Below the pieces are notes generated by a model that saw only the letters and a list, made by a program, of their open reading frames with translations, was not told the DNA's origin and did not search any database. A stretch of DNA of 64,000 nt, taken from positions 62,001 through 126,000 of the forward strand of contig NZ_LQZT01000042.1 in NCBI RefSeq assembly GCF_001703635.1, read 5' to 3'. Below, piece by piece: positions 1-9,261 of the stretch. This DNA is from Parahoeflea olei (GTDB lineage: Bacteria > Pseudomonadota > Alphaproteobacteria > Rhizobiales > Rhizobiaceae). Made by a program: the position numbers and the translations under genes. Each line of letters opens with the position of its first letter. Positions within the stretch are counted from its first letter, which is position 1.

Positions 1-279
1 GCCGTCTTCATTGGCGGCGGGATTGCCCGGATCGTATTCGATGTTGAATTCGCCCGGATCGGTGGCGATCCTGGAGACCTTGGCACTCGAGGCGCCGAGA
101 GCGCGGTCGAGTTCCCAGGAGAAGCTGATGGTCTTGCGGCGATAGGCGTCGGAGCCGGGCGTGTCGCCGGTGGACTGGGCGTTGGCCAGGTTTTCCGACA
201 GGATGCGCATGCGGGTTTCCTGGACGTCGAGGCCCGAGGAGGCGATGCGCGAGGCCAGCGAAAGCGGATCGACGACCAT
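1..279 (-). CDS. flgC: Flagellar basal-body rod protein FlgC (5' part, cut by window edge)
   Basis: FlgC builds the proximal rod of the flagellar basal body in the periplasm. The visible N-terminal 93 residues start MVVDPLSLASRIASSGL and contain the rod-protein motif around RMRILSENLANAQSTGDT followed by an YRRKT segment, typical of FlgC. The ATG at 279 overlaps the flgB stop by one base (TGATG), so the two are translationally coupled. The C-terminal half lies outside the window. Confidence is high because both sequence and gene order (flgB-flgC) agree. Confidence 0.95.
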   Translation of the reverse strand, partial: MVVDPLSLASRIASSGLDVQETRMRILSENLANAQSTGDTPGSDAYRRKTISFSWELDRALGASSAKVSRIATDPGEFNIEYDPGNPAANEDG

Positions 280-656
280 CAGCGTTTCACCGTCAGAAGC
301 ATCATGCGGTGAAAGGCCTTCACCATGCCGGTGTTGAGCTCATACATGCGTTTGATCTCTCCCGTTTTACTCAGTTCGTCGGGCAGGTTGACGGAGTTCC
401 CGGATGGCAGGACCTCCACGCCGCGGTTGTCGCTGCTGGAGACGGAACCGCGGATGCTGTCTTCCTGGAAATGGCCCGGTTGGGTCGCGGCCATGCGCGT
501 CCCGGTTTCCTGGAGCACCGCCTCGAAGGCGGCCACGTCGCGGGCCGCATAGCCGGGCGTATTGGCATTGGCGATGTTTCCGGCGACGACGCTCTGGCGC
601 ACGGTAAGCCAGTGCGCCTGTTTGGATGTCAGATCGAAAAGCTGGATCGGTTGCAT
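279..656 (-). CDS. flgB: Flagellar basal-body rod protein FlgB
   Basis: FlgB is another proximal rod subunit. The 125-residue product has the rod motif near its N-terminus (residues about 20-40, SVVAGNIANANTPGYAARD) and ends in a hydrophobic helical tail, as in the flagellar rod/hook family. Length fits the family (about 125-135). It is followed directly by flgC with a one-base overlap and preceded by a 146-bp gap after the small membrane protein at 803-1360. Confidence 0.95.
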   Translation of the reverse strand: MQPIQLFDLTSKQAHWLTVRQSVVAGNIANANTPGYAARDVAAFEAVLQETGTRMAATQPGHFQEDSIRGSVSSSDNRGVEVLPSGNSVNLPDELSKTGEIKRMYELNTGMVKAFHRMMLLTVKR

Positions 657-802
657 GACATGTCTCCGTCCTGTGCAAGCCCGGAAACTAGGCGCCTAAT
701 CTTGTGCGTGCCTTGCGACCGGCAGCGGCCGCTCATTGTTCCGGTGCGCTTCCGGAAACAAGGCCGGCCCCGGGCGCGAAAGATCGCCCGGGGCCGCGAG
801 TC

Positions 803-1360
803 TCAATCGCGAATCACATCGCCGTTGGAGGTGACGATCACCCATTTGCCGCCGCGCTGCTCGAGCGTGGCAAGGCGGGAATTGTCGGGCAGCACTGAGC
901 CGATGCGCACCACATACATGCCCGATTTGTCCTCGATCAGCGCGCGGCCGTTGGCGACATGCAAAAGCCGGTATTGCGGCTTGCCGGGGAAGGAGAGATT
1001 GGGATCCTCGGGAAGCACCGTCGCCCCGCCGCCGCCCTCGCCCGGATTGGGCACGGTGGCGGTGATGATCGGATCGAAGGCCGAATGCGGCTCCGAGCCG
1101 TCCTTTTCATCGGGAATGGCGAGCGGCGAAACATTGACGAGGCCCCGCCCCTGGATCTCGGGCAAATCGCGGGTGTCGTCATAGCCCATCGGGGCGATGC
1201 CGAAGCTTTCCTGGTTGAAGAACACGTACCAGGGGAAGAAGGCCGCAGCCGTCGCCAGCAGGAAACCGGTCACGGCGAAAACCCGGTCGCCGGCGCGGCG
1301 CCCGCTCCGCGCGGCGGGTGCGGCGTCGTCCTCATCGAGGTCGTCGATCATCTCGGTCAC
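803..1360 (-). CDS. Conserved flagellar-cluster membrane protein of unknown function
   Basis: A 185-residue protein encoded between fliI and flgB, the place where rhizobial flagellar clusters carry an unnamed conserved gene. It has an acidic N-terminus, one predicted membrane helix at about residues 28-50 (VFAVTGFLLATAAAFFPWYV), and a periplasmic domain whose C-terminal 60 residues read like a small beta-rich domain (YRLLHVANGRALIEDKSGM). The GTG start overlaps the fliI stop (TAGTG); an internal ATG three codons later is an alternative start. By context it probably supports basal body assembly, but no function is recognised from sequence. Confidence 0.75.
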   Translation of the reverse strand: MTEMIDDLDEDDAAPAARSGRRAGDRVFAVTGFLLATAAAFFPWYVFFNQESFGIAPMGYDDTRDLPEIQGRGLVNVSPLAIPDEKDGSEPHSAFDPIITATVPNPGEGGGGATVLPEDPNLSFPGKPQYRLLHVANGRALIEDKSGMYVVRIGSVLPDNSRLATLEQRGGKWVIVTSNGDVIRD

Positions 1361-2736
1361 TATCGGGTCCTTTCCTTGGCTGAGCCCGCGGTGGGAATGC
1401 CGGCGGCGGCCTTCATGGCTTCGGCCAGTTCAGCGAAGGCATCGTGGCTGGGCGGCTGTTCGGGAGTCTGGCGCAGGATGTCGTAGATCACCGGCGCCTG
1501 CTTGATGGCCATGTCGAGTTCGGCATCGGAGCCGGCCCGGTAGCCGCCGATCAGGCGCAGGTCGCGGGTTTCTTCAAAGCGGTGGATCAGCGCCTTCAGG
1601 CGCATGACCAGCTTCTCCTCGTCCCCGCGCCAGGCCTTGCGGGCAAGACGCGAGATCGAGGTCAGCGGGTTGACCGGCGGATAGCGCCCCTCGTCGGCGA
1701 GCGCGCGGTCGAGCACAAGGTGACCGTCGAGAATGCCGCGGGCGGAGTCGGCGACCGGATCGTTGTGGTTGTCGCCGTCGACCAGGATCGAGACGATCGC
1801 CGTGATCGCCCCTGCCCCTTCGGGTCCCGGACCGGCGCGTTCGAGCAGCCCCGGAAGCGCGGTGAAGACCGAGGCCGGGTAGCCGCGCGCCACCGGCGGC
1901 TCGCCCGCCGCCATGCCGATCTCGCGCAGCGCATGGGCAAAGCGGGTCAGGCTGTCGACGATCAGAAGCACGTTCTCGCCGGTGTCGCGGAAATGCTCGG
2001 CCACCGCCATCGCGGTCAATGGCGCGAGCTTGCGCTGCATCGGGCTTTCGTCGCTGGTGGCGACCACCGCCACGGTCTTGGCCATGTTCGGGCCCAGCGT
2101 ATCTTCGATGAATTCGCGCACCTCACGGCCGCGCTCGCCGACGAGCGCCACCACCGCGCGGTCGAAATCGGCGGCCTTGGCGAACATCGAGAGCAGCGTG
2201 GACTTGCCCACGCCCGAGCCTGCGAAAATGCCGAGCCGCTGGCCCTGGCAGATCGGCGTGAAGATATCCACCACCCGGATGCCGGTGCGCAGCGGCGCAT
2301 CGACCCTCTGGCGCATCATCGAAGCCGGCGGGGCGCCGGTGACGACGCGCGACACCGGACCCTGCGACAGCGCACCGAGCCCGTCGACCGGCTCGCCCAG
2401 CGAATTGATGGTGCGCCCGCACCAGCTCTCGTCGGGCGAGATCCGGAACGCGCCGCGGCGCCAGACCCGTTCGCCGATGCCGGCCTGCGAGCCATTGTCG
2501 ACCGGACAGGCGACGATTTCCTCGGTGCCGAGGCTCACGACCTCGGCCAGCTTGACCCTGTCGCCGTGGCGGAAGCTGAGATATTCGCCGATGCGGACAT
2601 GGCGCGACAGGCCGGCGACGACACACCGTCCGGGCGCCACCGAGGTGACGACCCCGGATATGTCGCAGCAGCCTTCGGGCGTTGTGAATTCCCGTACCTT
2701 TTCGGCGAGCCGGGCCAGACCCAGGCCCCCGCTCAT
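1360..2736 (-). CDS. fliI: Flagellum-specific ATPase FliI
   Basis: FliI is the ATPase of the flagellar type III export apparatus at the cytoplasmic base. The 458-residue protein has a Walker A motif at residues 172-180 (AGSGVGKST), a Walker B motif near 256-261 (VLLIVD) and the F1-beta-like segment GYPASVFTALPGLLERAG. Length is normal for the family. It sits downstream of flgF in a left-reading unit and overlaps the next gene by the last base of its TAG stop. Confidence 0.97.
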   Translation of the reverse strand: MSGGLGLARLAEKVREFTTPEGCCDISGVVTSVAPGRCVVAGLSRHVRIGEYLSFRHGDRVKLAEVVSLGTEEIVACPVDNGSQAGIGERVWRRGAFRISPDESWCGRTINSLGEPVDGLGALSQGPVSRVVTGAPPASMMRQRVDAPLRTGIRVVDIFTPICQGQRLGIFAGSGVGKSTLLSMFAKAADFDRAVVALVGERGREVREFIEDTLGPNMAKTVAVVATSDESPMQRKLAPLTAMAVAEHFRDTGENVLLIVDSLTRFAHALREIGMAAGEPPVARGYPASVFTALPGLLERAGPGPEGAGAITAIVSILVDGDNHNDPVADSARGILDGHLVLDRALADEGRYPPVNPLTSISRLARKAWRGDEEKLVMRLKALIHRFEETRDLRLIGGYRAGSDAELDMAIKQAPVIYDILRQTPEQPPSHDAFAELAEAMKAAAGIPTAGSAKERTR

Positions 2737-2791
2737 CGCGCACCCTCCGGCACGATCGACCGTTCATGAACAAAGCCGGCTGTCATGGAAC

Positions 2792-3517
2792 TCACCTGCC
2801 GCTGCCGAGCGTCTGGATCGCTTCCTTGAAGACGTCCTCGGTCGCCTTCATCATCGCCGTGGCGTTTTCGAAAGCGCGCGAGAGCATGATCAGACGGCTC
2901 ATTTCAGAGACCGGATTGACGTTGGATTCCTCGACATAGCCCTGCAGCAGGCCGGCGCTGTTGGCATCGACCAGCGGCTGCGGCGGAACGGTCGGAACGA
3001 TGCCGAGCGACGCCTTGCGCTGGAAGCCCTGGGTCAGGTCTGCCTCGAAGAGCCCGATGGCGCCCAGCCGGACGCCGTCCTGCTGGAGGCCGCCGTCACG
3101 CCCCGCGCGCGGCTCCGAACCGGCCGGATTGAGCTGGATCGGGGCTTCGCCCGGATCGAGCACCGGATAGCCGTCGATGTTGACGAGCTGGCCGTTGTCG
3201 CTGATGGTGAAGCGGCCGTCACGCGTGAGCATCTTCCCGGTGGGGGTTTCGATCATGAACCAGGCATCGCCGCGAATGGCGAAGTCGAGCTGGTTGCCGG
3301 TGGCATTGAGGCCGCCATTGGCGGTGTTGAGGAATTCCTCGCCCTGGTTGACAAAGGAGACATTGGCAACGCCGGTGTCCGCAAGCACTTCGTTGAACTT
3401 GACCTCGGTGGCCCGGAACCCGGTGGTGTTGGCGTTGGCGACGTTGTCGGCCAGCGTGGTCAGGCGGCGTTCGAGCGCGATCTGGGACGAAATGGCAACA
3501 TAGAGCGAACCCTGCAT
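2792..3517 (-). CDS. flgF: Flagellar basal-body rod protein FlgF
   Basis: FlgF is a rod protein between the proximal rod and FlgG. The start is placed at the ATG giving MQGSLYVAISSQIALERRL, because this aligns with the family and forms a TGATG overlap with the upstream gene; the reading frame stays open for 42 further codons upstream but these lie inside the neighbour. The rod signature LADNVANANTTGFRATEV is at residues about 20-37 and the C-terminus (EMSRLIMLSRAFENATAMM) is the usual amphipathic rod/hook helix. 241 residues, normal length. Confidence 0.95.
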   Translation of the reverse strand: MQGSLYVAISSQIALERRLTTLADNVANANTTGFRATEVKFNEVLADTGVANVSFVNQGEEFLNTANGGLNATGNQLDFAIRGDAWFMIETPTGKMLTRDGRFTISDNGQLVNIDGYPVLDPGEAPIQLNPAGSEPRAGRDGGLQQDGVRLGAIGLFEADLTQGFQRKASLGIVPTVPPQPLVDANSAGLLQGYVEESNVNPVSEMSRLIMLSRAFENATAMMKATEDVFKEAIQTLGSGR

Positions 3518-4299
3518 CAGCGTCCTCCAAGCTTGAGATTGTTGATGGTCAGCATCAGTTCCGGGGAGATACCGAAGCCGGAGGACGAGCCGAGCAAGAG
3601 GCTCGAATCGAAGGCGGTGAAGGACGGATTGTCGAGTTCCCACAGGGCGGTGAAGCGCTGCATGAACTTGTCGAGCTTCTCGGGATCCTTGAAATCCTCG
3701 ACGTCGAGACGGGCGCTGATCAGGTCGGCCTGCCGGTCGACATCGGTGCCGGCAAGATCGGACGACAGCCCGAGTGCGGTCTGCACCACCTGGTAGAGCG
3801 CGGGATCGGCCAGGATGCCGTAGACCGAGCCGATCTCGGGCGCGGTGCGCTGGAAGTAGAGCGCGAGCCGCACGCCGGTGTTGTCCTCGCCCGCTTCCTG
3901 TTCGAGCGACAGGCGGAGATACTTGTCGACCGTGCCCTGCTGCGCCTTGGTAAAGACGGTCGCGGTCTCGCCATGGGCGGCGAAATTATAGGTCTCGGCG
4001 AATTCCTTGTACTTGCTGTCGGCCAGCTGGTTGGCAAAGGAATCCTCGTTCTGCACCCCTTCGGTCAGCACCTTGCGCATGAAGGCCTTGGCATAGGCCA
4101 TGTCCTCGAGGCCGTGCGCCTTCATGGCATAGTTGAACACCCGGGTGTCGGCCATGAATTCGTCGATGGATTTGATCTCGGAGATCCGCGACAGATAATA
4201 TTCGCTTTCGCGCGCCACCTGCGGCTGGCTGGCGATCCGCTCGATGGAACGCGGCAGATCCCGCGCAATCAGACTGTAGCTGGTATAAGTCGTCGTCAC
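3517..4299 (-). CDS. DUF1217 family flagellar protein
   Basis: A 260-residue protein of the DUF1217 type found next to flgF in rhizobial flagellar clusters; its role is not established, though location points to basal body or rod assembly. Recognisable segments include YSLIARDLPRS at the N-terminus and YAMKAHGLEDMAYAKAFMRK at about residue 55-75. The GTG start at 4299 is preferred because an AAAAGGGG Shine-Dalgarno precedes it; an in-frame ATG at 4332 has none. It is first in the left-reading flgF-fliI-flgB-flgC unit and is coupled to flgF by a one-base overlap. Confidence 0.85.
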   Translation of the reverse strand: MTTTYTSYSLIARDLPRSIERIASQPQVARESEYYLSRISEIKSIDEFMADTRVFNYAMKAHGLEDMAYAKAFMRKVLTEGVQNEDSFANQLADSKYKEFAETYNFAAHGETATVFTKAQQGTVDKYLRLSLEQEAGEDNTGVRLALYFQRTAPEIGSVYGILADPALYQVVQTALGLSSDLAGTDVDRQADLISARLDVEDFKDPEKLDKFMQRFTALWELDNPSFTAFDSSLLLGSSSGFGISPELMLTINNLKLGGR

Positions 4300-4504
4300 C
4301 GGCGTACCCCTTTTCGGTCCGTCAGGGCGCATCGCCTATCGCGACATGGCGCAGCCGCCCGCATAGCTGTTCCAGATTAGGACACGTTGCTTGCGCGAGG
4401 CTGTAGGTCACGACAGACCGTTAGGCAGGGAGGCAGATTCAGCTTCACACAAGGCTCAAGCCGTAGGCACTAGGAGAGGCTCCAACCAAAAGCGGTAGTT
4501 CGTC
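4300..4504. promoter_or_regulatory. Divergent intergenic region between the DUF1217/flgF unit and motA
   Basis: About 200 bp separate the two divergent flagellar units, so promoters for both must lie here. I see no clear consensus boxes that I can support, only the Shine-Dalgarno of the left gene near 4302-4312. Confidence 0.35.
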
Positions 4505-5411
4505 ATGAATATGATCATCGGCTTCGTCGTCACCCTTGGCTGCATTCTTGGCGGCTTCATGGCGATGGGCGGTCACATCGAGGTTCTGAACCAGCCTTTC
4601 GAGCTGATGATCATCGGCGGCGCCGGTGTCGGCGGCTTCATCATGGCCAACCCGCTCAAGACCATCAAGGACACGCTCAAGGCGCTGGGCGAGGCGTTCA
4701 AGCACAAGGTGCCGAAGGAACGCGAATATCTCGACACGCTCAGCATTCTCTATTCGCTGATGCGCGACCTGAGGACCAAGAGCCGCAACGACCGGGTCGC
4801 CACCATGGTCAGCGCCGACCTGCTGGTGCCACATCGACAATCCCGAGGAATCCGACCTGTTCCAGTCCGCACCCACGGTGCTCAAGAACAAGGAGTTGAC
4901 CTCGTTCATCTGCGACTATGTGCGCCTGATCATCATCGGCAATGCCCGTCCGCACGAGATCGAGGCACTGATGGACGAGGAAATCGAGACGATCTCCACC
5001 GACAGCCTCAAGGCCTACAACGCGGTCAGCACGATGGGCGACGCGTTTCCGGCAATCGGCATCATCGCCGCCGTTCTCGGCGTGATCAAGGCCATGGCGG
5101 CCATCAACGAATCGCCCGCCATCCTGGGCGGCCTGATCGGCGCGGCGCTGGTGGGAACCATGCTCGGCATCTTCCTGTCCTACTGCCTGATCGGCCCGAT
5201 CGCCACCAACATCAAGATCGTGCGCACCAAGCAGAACCGGCTCTACACCATCGTCAAGCAGACCCTGCTCGCCTACATGAACGGCTCGGTGCCGCAGGTC
5301 GCGCTCGAGCATGGCCGCAAGACGATCTCGTCCTACGAACGCCCGTCGATCGACGCGGTGGAGCAGGAAATGATGAACCCCGGCGGCGGCGGCGACGCAA
5401 AGGCGGCGTGA
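4505..5411 (+). pseudogene. motA: motA, flagellar motor stator protein, disrupted by an indel and frameshift
   Basis: MotA forms, with MotB, the proton channel and torque generator in the inner membrane. The first about 98 residues (MNMIIGFVVTLGCILGGFMA to LRTKSRN) are a normal MotA N-terminus with two membrane helices. Normal MotA continues with an acidic stretch of the form EIEAHIDNPEES; here, after the AAC at about 4788, there are about 40 bases that do not fit before the reading resumes as HIDNPEESDLFQSAP in the next frame (from about 4829). The C-terminal frame (LTSFICDYVRLIIIGNAR to the end at 5411) is intact, with the remaining two membrane segments. Net change is about +28 bases relative to the expected sequence. 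The first frame would run on to 5419 giving a nonsense C-terminus. Either a true inactivating mutation or an assembly error. Confidence 0.85.
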
Positions 5412-5415
5412 GGCA

Positions 5416-6369
5416 ATGAACGCGGAAACTGAAACAGGGGCTCTTCCCACCGCAACCCGGTTCGATCCGGACCTGCTCGACAGGATGATCGGCGCCAAGG
5501 GCAATGCCGACGCCATCGAGGCCAAGTGCCAGAGCCTGATGCAGGCGCTCGGTCCGGCCCTGGCGGCCGCGTTCCACAACGCCACCGGCGTGGAGATCGA
5601 GGCTCGGCCGGGCGACATCCGCCAGGGCCGCCGGCGCGCGCTGCTCGAGGAGATGCTCCCCAACGCGGTCTATTGCGAATCCAGCATCGGCGACTGGTCG
5701 GACGCCATCGCCGGCCTGTGCGGCACGCGGCTGATCATCGGCCTGGTCGAATGCCTGCTCGGCGGTTCGGACCCCGCGGAACTCGACATCGTCGCCCGGC
5801 CGCTGTCGGGCATCGAACTCGACATGTCGCTGGTGGTGTTCGAGCAGCTGACCGAGAGCCTGCAGCAGGTTGTGGCCCCCAAGACCAAGGCGAAAACCAG
5901 CGTCGCCAAGCCGCAGTCGGAGCTGCGCGAGGAGATTGACGATCCGTTTCCGGATTTCCATGCCGCCGCGATGACGCTCGATATCGGCTTCGGGGCCGTG
6001 GTTGCACCCTTGACGCTGGTGCTGCCACAGGCGATCCTGCTCAAGACCAAGATTACCGCTCCCGCGCTCGGCGCGAAACCAAGCCAGAGCGCGCTCGAGT
6101 GGAAGGAACGGCTGAGCCAGCGCGTGTCGCGCTCCCAGATCAGCCTGCAGGCGGCCGTGGCGCTGGCGCCGCTGCCGCTGGGCGAGATCAGCCGGCTGGT
6201 GCCGGGCGACCTGCTCGCCTTTGCCGACACCGGCGACATTGCCGTCACGCTCAGCGCCAATGGCAAACCGCTTTACACATGCGCCCTGGGACGGTCCGGC
6301 GCGCAATACATGGTCAAGGTCGAGGGGGCGGCAGGCCCCGATGAAAACTGGAAAACCGATTTCGTGTAA
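5416..6369 (+). CDS. fliM: Flagellar motor switch protein FliM
   Basis: FliM is the CheY-binding switch protein of the cytoplasmic C-ring. The 317-residue product has the divergent rhizobial form: a short N-terminal segment, a middle CheC-like domain, and a C-terminal SpoA domain at about residues 235-310 (SLQAAVALAPLPLGEISRL, then a GDLLAFAD segment). It begins four bases after the motA stop and precedes fliN, the usual order here. Confidence 0.93.
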   Translation: MNAETETGALPTATRFDPDLLDRMIGAKGNADAIEAKCQSLMQALGPALAAAFHNATGVEIEARPGDIRQGRRRALLEEMLPNAVYCESSIGDWSDAIAGLCGTRLIIGLVECLLGGSDPAELDIVARPLSGIELDMSLVVFEQLTESLQQVVAPKTKAKTSVAKPQSELREEIDDPFPDFHAAAMTLDIGFGAVVAPLTLVLPQAILLKTKITAPALGAKPSQSALEWKERLSQRVSRSQISLQAAVALAPLPLGEISRLVPGDLLAFADTGDIAVTLSANGKPLYTCALGRSGAQYMVKVEGAAGPDENWKTDFV

Positions 6370-6430
6370 ACGAAGTCACACGGAGCCCGCCCCGCAGGCT
6401 CCGGGCAAGCTTGAAACGGGATAAGAACGG

Positions 6431-7093
6431 ATGACAGGCGAGAAAGCACTAGATGGCGACGCGGATCCGATGGCGCAGGAAGACAGCGCAATCGACGGTG
6501 CCATCGATGAGCTTCGCGGAGTTTTGAAAAAAAATGCCGGCGAGACGTCGGTCATCAGCGATGAGAGCGTAAACGATATGGGTGGCGCAGCGGCCTTCGG
6601 TTCAGATTTTGGCGCGGATTTTGCCGACGGCGACGCCGCGGCAGACCTCAATGACCCATTCAACATCGGCGACGCGCCGGCGGCGGGTGCGGCCGATTTC
6701 GGCATGCCCGACCTGGGCGGAGCCGGATTCGGCGGCGATTTCGGCGCAGCCCCCGCGCTCGGACAGGATTTTTCCCTCGGCGGCCATTCCGCCCATAACG
6801 ACGTCAAGACCGGCGCGACCGGCACGGACACCCGGCTCGACCTGGTTCTCGGCATTCCCATCGACGTGCAGATCATCCTCGGCTCCAGCCGTATGGCCGT
6901 GTCCTCGCTGATGGAACTGCAGCAGGGTGCGACCATCGCGCTCGACCGCAAGATCGGCGAACCTGTCGAGATCGTGGTCAACGGCAAGCTGATCGGCCGC
7001 GGCGAGATCACGGTGCTGGATTCCGACGACACGCGCTTTGCGGTCCGCATCATCGAAGTCATCGGCGAAGAGCAGAAGAAGTCGGGCGCATGA
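6431..7093 (+). CDS. fliN: Flagellar motor switch protein FliN
   Basis: FliN is the small C-ring switch protein. The 220-residue product has a long N-terminal part rich in Gly, Ala, Asp and Phe (about residues 45-120, repeated ADFG-like units) that is low complexity, then a C-terminal SpoA domain (about 135-215; LDLVLGIPIDVQIILGSSRM and VVNGKLIGRGEITVLD) that defines the family. The stop overlaps the fliG ATG by four bases (ATGA). The extended N-terminus is typical of rhizobial FliN. Confidence 0.94.
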   Translation: MTGEKALDGDADPMAQEDSAIDGAIDELRGVLKKNAGETSVISDESVNDMGGAAAFGSDFGADFADGDAAADLNDPFNIGDAPAAGAADFGMPDLGGAGFGGDFGAAPALGQDFSLGGHSAHNDVKTGATGTDTRLDLVLGIPIDVQIILGSSRMAVSSLMELQQGATIALDRKIGEPVEIVVNGKLIGRGEITVLDSDDTRFAVRIIEVIGEEQKKSGA

Positions 7094-8157
7094 GTCTCTA
7101 CAACGAATTCGATCCGAACGGAATGGATGCAGTCGCGCCGCTGACGCCTTCGGAGAAGGCCGCAGCGGTGCTTTTGGCCATGGGCAAGCCGGTTGCCGGC
7201 AAGCTCTTGAAGTTCTTCGAATACGAGGAGCTGCAGGAGATCATCAAGAAGGCGCAGAACCTGCGCACCATCAAGCCGCAGGAACTGGTGGAACTGGTCA
7301 ACGAATTCGAGGACCTGTTCAGCGAAGGCACCGGCCTGATGGACAATGCCAAGGCGATGGAAGGCATTCTCGAGGAAGGCCTCACCCCCGACGAGGTCGA
7401 TGGTCTTCTGGGCCGGCGCACCCAGTTCGAAGCCTATGAAACCTCGATCTGGGACCGCCTGCAGGATTCCGACCCGGTCCGTGTCGGCCGTTTCCTCCAG
7501 AGCGAACACCCGCAGACCGCAGCCTATATCGTCTCGATGCTGCCGACCGGTTTTGCCGGACGGACCCTGATGCAGCTTCCCGAGCAGATCCGTGTCGACA
7601 TCGTCCGCCGCGCGGTGGAGATCAAGAACGTCAATCCGCGCGCCGCCGAGATCATCGAGGCCCGCGTGCGCGAACTCGTGGCCGAAATGGAAGCCGAGCG
7701 GGCCAGCACCGGCGCCGTCAAGGTGGCCGAGATCATGAACGAGCTGTCCAAGCCCGACGTGGAATCGCTGCTGGGCGCGCTCGAAACGGCCTCCAAGACC
7801 GCTGTCGCCAAGGTGCGCCCGCGCATCTTCCTGTTCGACGACATCGTGCAGATGCCGCAGCGCAGCCGCGTGACCCTGCTCAACGACATTTCCGGCGACA
7901 TCATCACCACCGCCCTGCGCGGTGCGGATGTGGTGCTGCGCGAAGCCCTGCTGTCGGCCATCGGCGCGCGCCAGCGGCGCATGATCGAATCCGACCTTGC
8001 GGCCGGCGACGGTGGCGTCAGCACGCGCGAGATCGCGGTCGCCCGGCGCACGATCGCCCAGGAGGCGATCCGGCTCGCCGGGCTCGACCAGCTGACGCTG
8101 CGCGATCCGAACGCCCCGGCACCGGACGCCGCTCCGGCCGAAGCGCAAGCCGCTTGA
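7090..8157 (+). CDS. fliG: Flagellar motor switch protein FliG
   Basis: FliG is the rotor protein that contacts MotA and couples the C-ring to the MS ring. 355 residues with the armadillo-like middle domain (FLQSEHPQTAAYIVSMLPT, the EHPQTxA motif at about residues 138-143) and the C-terminal torque domain (PRIFLFDDIVQMPQRSR) with conserved charged residues. ATGA overlap with fliN. Confidence 0.97.
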   Translation: MSLYNEFDPNGMDAVAPLTPSEKAAAVLLAMGKPVAGKLLKFFEYEELQEIIKKAQNLRTIKPQELVELVNEFEDLFSEGTGLMDNAKAMEGILEEGLTPDEVDGLLGRRTQFEAYETSIWDRLQDSDPVRVGRFLQSEHPQTAAYIVSMLPTGFAGRTLMQLPEQIRVDIVRRAVEIKNVNPRAAEIIEARVRELVAEMEAERASTGAVKVAEIMNELSKPDVESLLGALETASKTAVAKVRPRIFLFDDIVQMPQRSRVTLLNDISGDIITTALRGADVVLREALLSAIGARQRRMIESDLAAGDGGVSTREIAVARRTIAQEAIRLAGLDQLTLRDPNAPAPDAAPAEAQAA

Positions 8158-8169
8158 GCCTGAGCGCCC

Positions 8170-9261
8170 ATGGCTGACGGCGAAGACAAGGACAGCAAAA
8201 CAGAAGAACCCACAGAGAAAAAGCTGCGCGACGCGGTGGACAAGGGCAATGTGCCCTTCAGCCGCGAAGTGCCGATCTTTGCCTCCGTGCTGGCGATGCT
8301 GATCTATCTGGTTTTCTTCCTGCCCGATCGCGCCGGCTATTTCGTCGAAGCGCTCAGGGATCTGTTCGAGCAGGCCGACGGATGGCGGCTGCAGAACGGG
8401 GGCGATGCGCTCGGCCTGTTCCAGGTGCTGTTCTTCGAAGTCGGTGCGGTGCTGCTGCCGGCCTTCGCGCTGCTGATGGGCTTCGGCATCGCCGCCTCCG
8501 TGCTGCAGAACATGCCGAGCCCGGTGTTCGACCGGATCCAGCCCAAGCTCGAACGAATCTCGCCCGCCAAGGGCTTCGGCCGCATCTATGGCGCCAAAGG
8601 CATGGTCGAGTTCGCCAAGTCGATGACCAAGATCGTCATCGTTTCGGCGGTGGTGGCCACGGTGCTGCACGAGGATTTCTACCGCACGCTGGATTTCATG
8701 TTTTCAGACCCCACCCTGGTCGCGCCGGAAATGGCGCGGCTCGCGGGGAAAGTCATCGTCGTGGTGCTGATCTGCACGGCGACGCTGGCGGTGCTCGACC
8801 TGTTGTGGACCCGCTACAGCTGGAACGCCGACCTCAGGATGAGCAAGCAGGACATCAAGGACGAGCTCAAGCAATCGGACGGCGACCCGATCGTCAAGGC
8901 GCGGCAGCGCTCGCTGGCGCGCGACCGCGCCCGCCGCCGTATGATCGCCGAGGTGCCGCGCGCGACGCTGGTGATCGCCAACCCGACCCATTACGCGGTG
9001 GCGCTGCGCTATGTCCGCGAGGAAGGCGGCGCCCCGGTGGTGATCGCCAAGGGCCAGGACCTGATCGCGCTCAAGATCCGCGAAGTCGCCGAGGCCCATG
9101 GTATCCCGGTGTTCGAGGATCCGCCGCTGGCGCGCTCCATGTTTGCGCAAGTCTCGGTCGATAATTTCATTCCAGCGGTGTTCTACAAGGCTGTGGCCGA
9201 ACTGGTGCACCGAATCTATGCCACCAAGACGAAGAACAAAACTGCAGGCGCACTTCCATGA
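8170..9261 (+). CDS. flhB: Flagellar export apparatus switch protein FlhB
   Basis: FlhB is the inner-membrane export gate component that switches substrate specificity by autocleavage. 363 residues: about four membrane helices in the N-terminal two thirds, then the cytoplasmic domain with the self-cleavage motif Asn271-Pro-Thr-His (NPTHYAVALRY). N-terminus reads EEPTEKKLRDAVDKGNVPFSREV as in the family. It overlaps the next gene by ATGA. Confidence 0.97.
   Translation: MADGEDKDSKTEEPTEKKLRDAVDKGNVPFSREVPIFASVLAMLIYLVFFLPDRAGYFVEALRDLFEQADGWRLQNGGDALGLFQVLFFEVGAVLLPAFALLMGFGIAASVLQNMPSPVFDRIQPKLERISPAKGFGRIYGAKGMVEFAKSMTKIVIVSAVVATVLHEDFYRTLDFMFSDPTLVAPEMARLAGKVIVVVLICTATLAVLDLLWTRYSWNADLRMSKQDIKDELKQSDGDPIVKARQRSLARDRARRRMIAEVPRATLVIANPTHYAVALRYVREEGGAPVVIAKGQDLIALKIREVAEAHGIPVFEDPPLARSMFAQVSVDNFIPAVFYKAVAELVHRIYATKTKNKTAGALP

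Noticed and set aside
6376..8670. 764-residue open frame on the - strand across fliN, fliG and flhB
   Set aside because: Shadow of three conserved flagellar genes with strong family motifs on the + strand.
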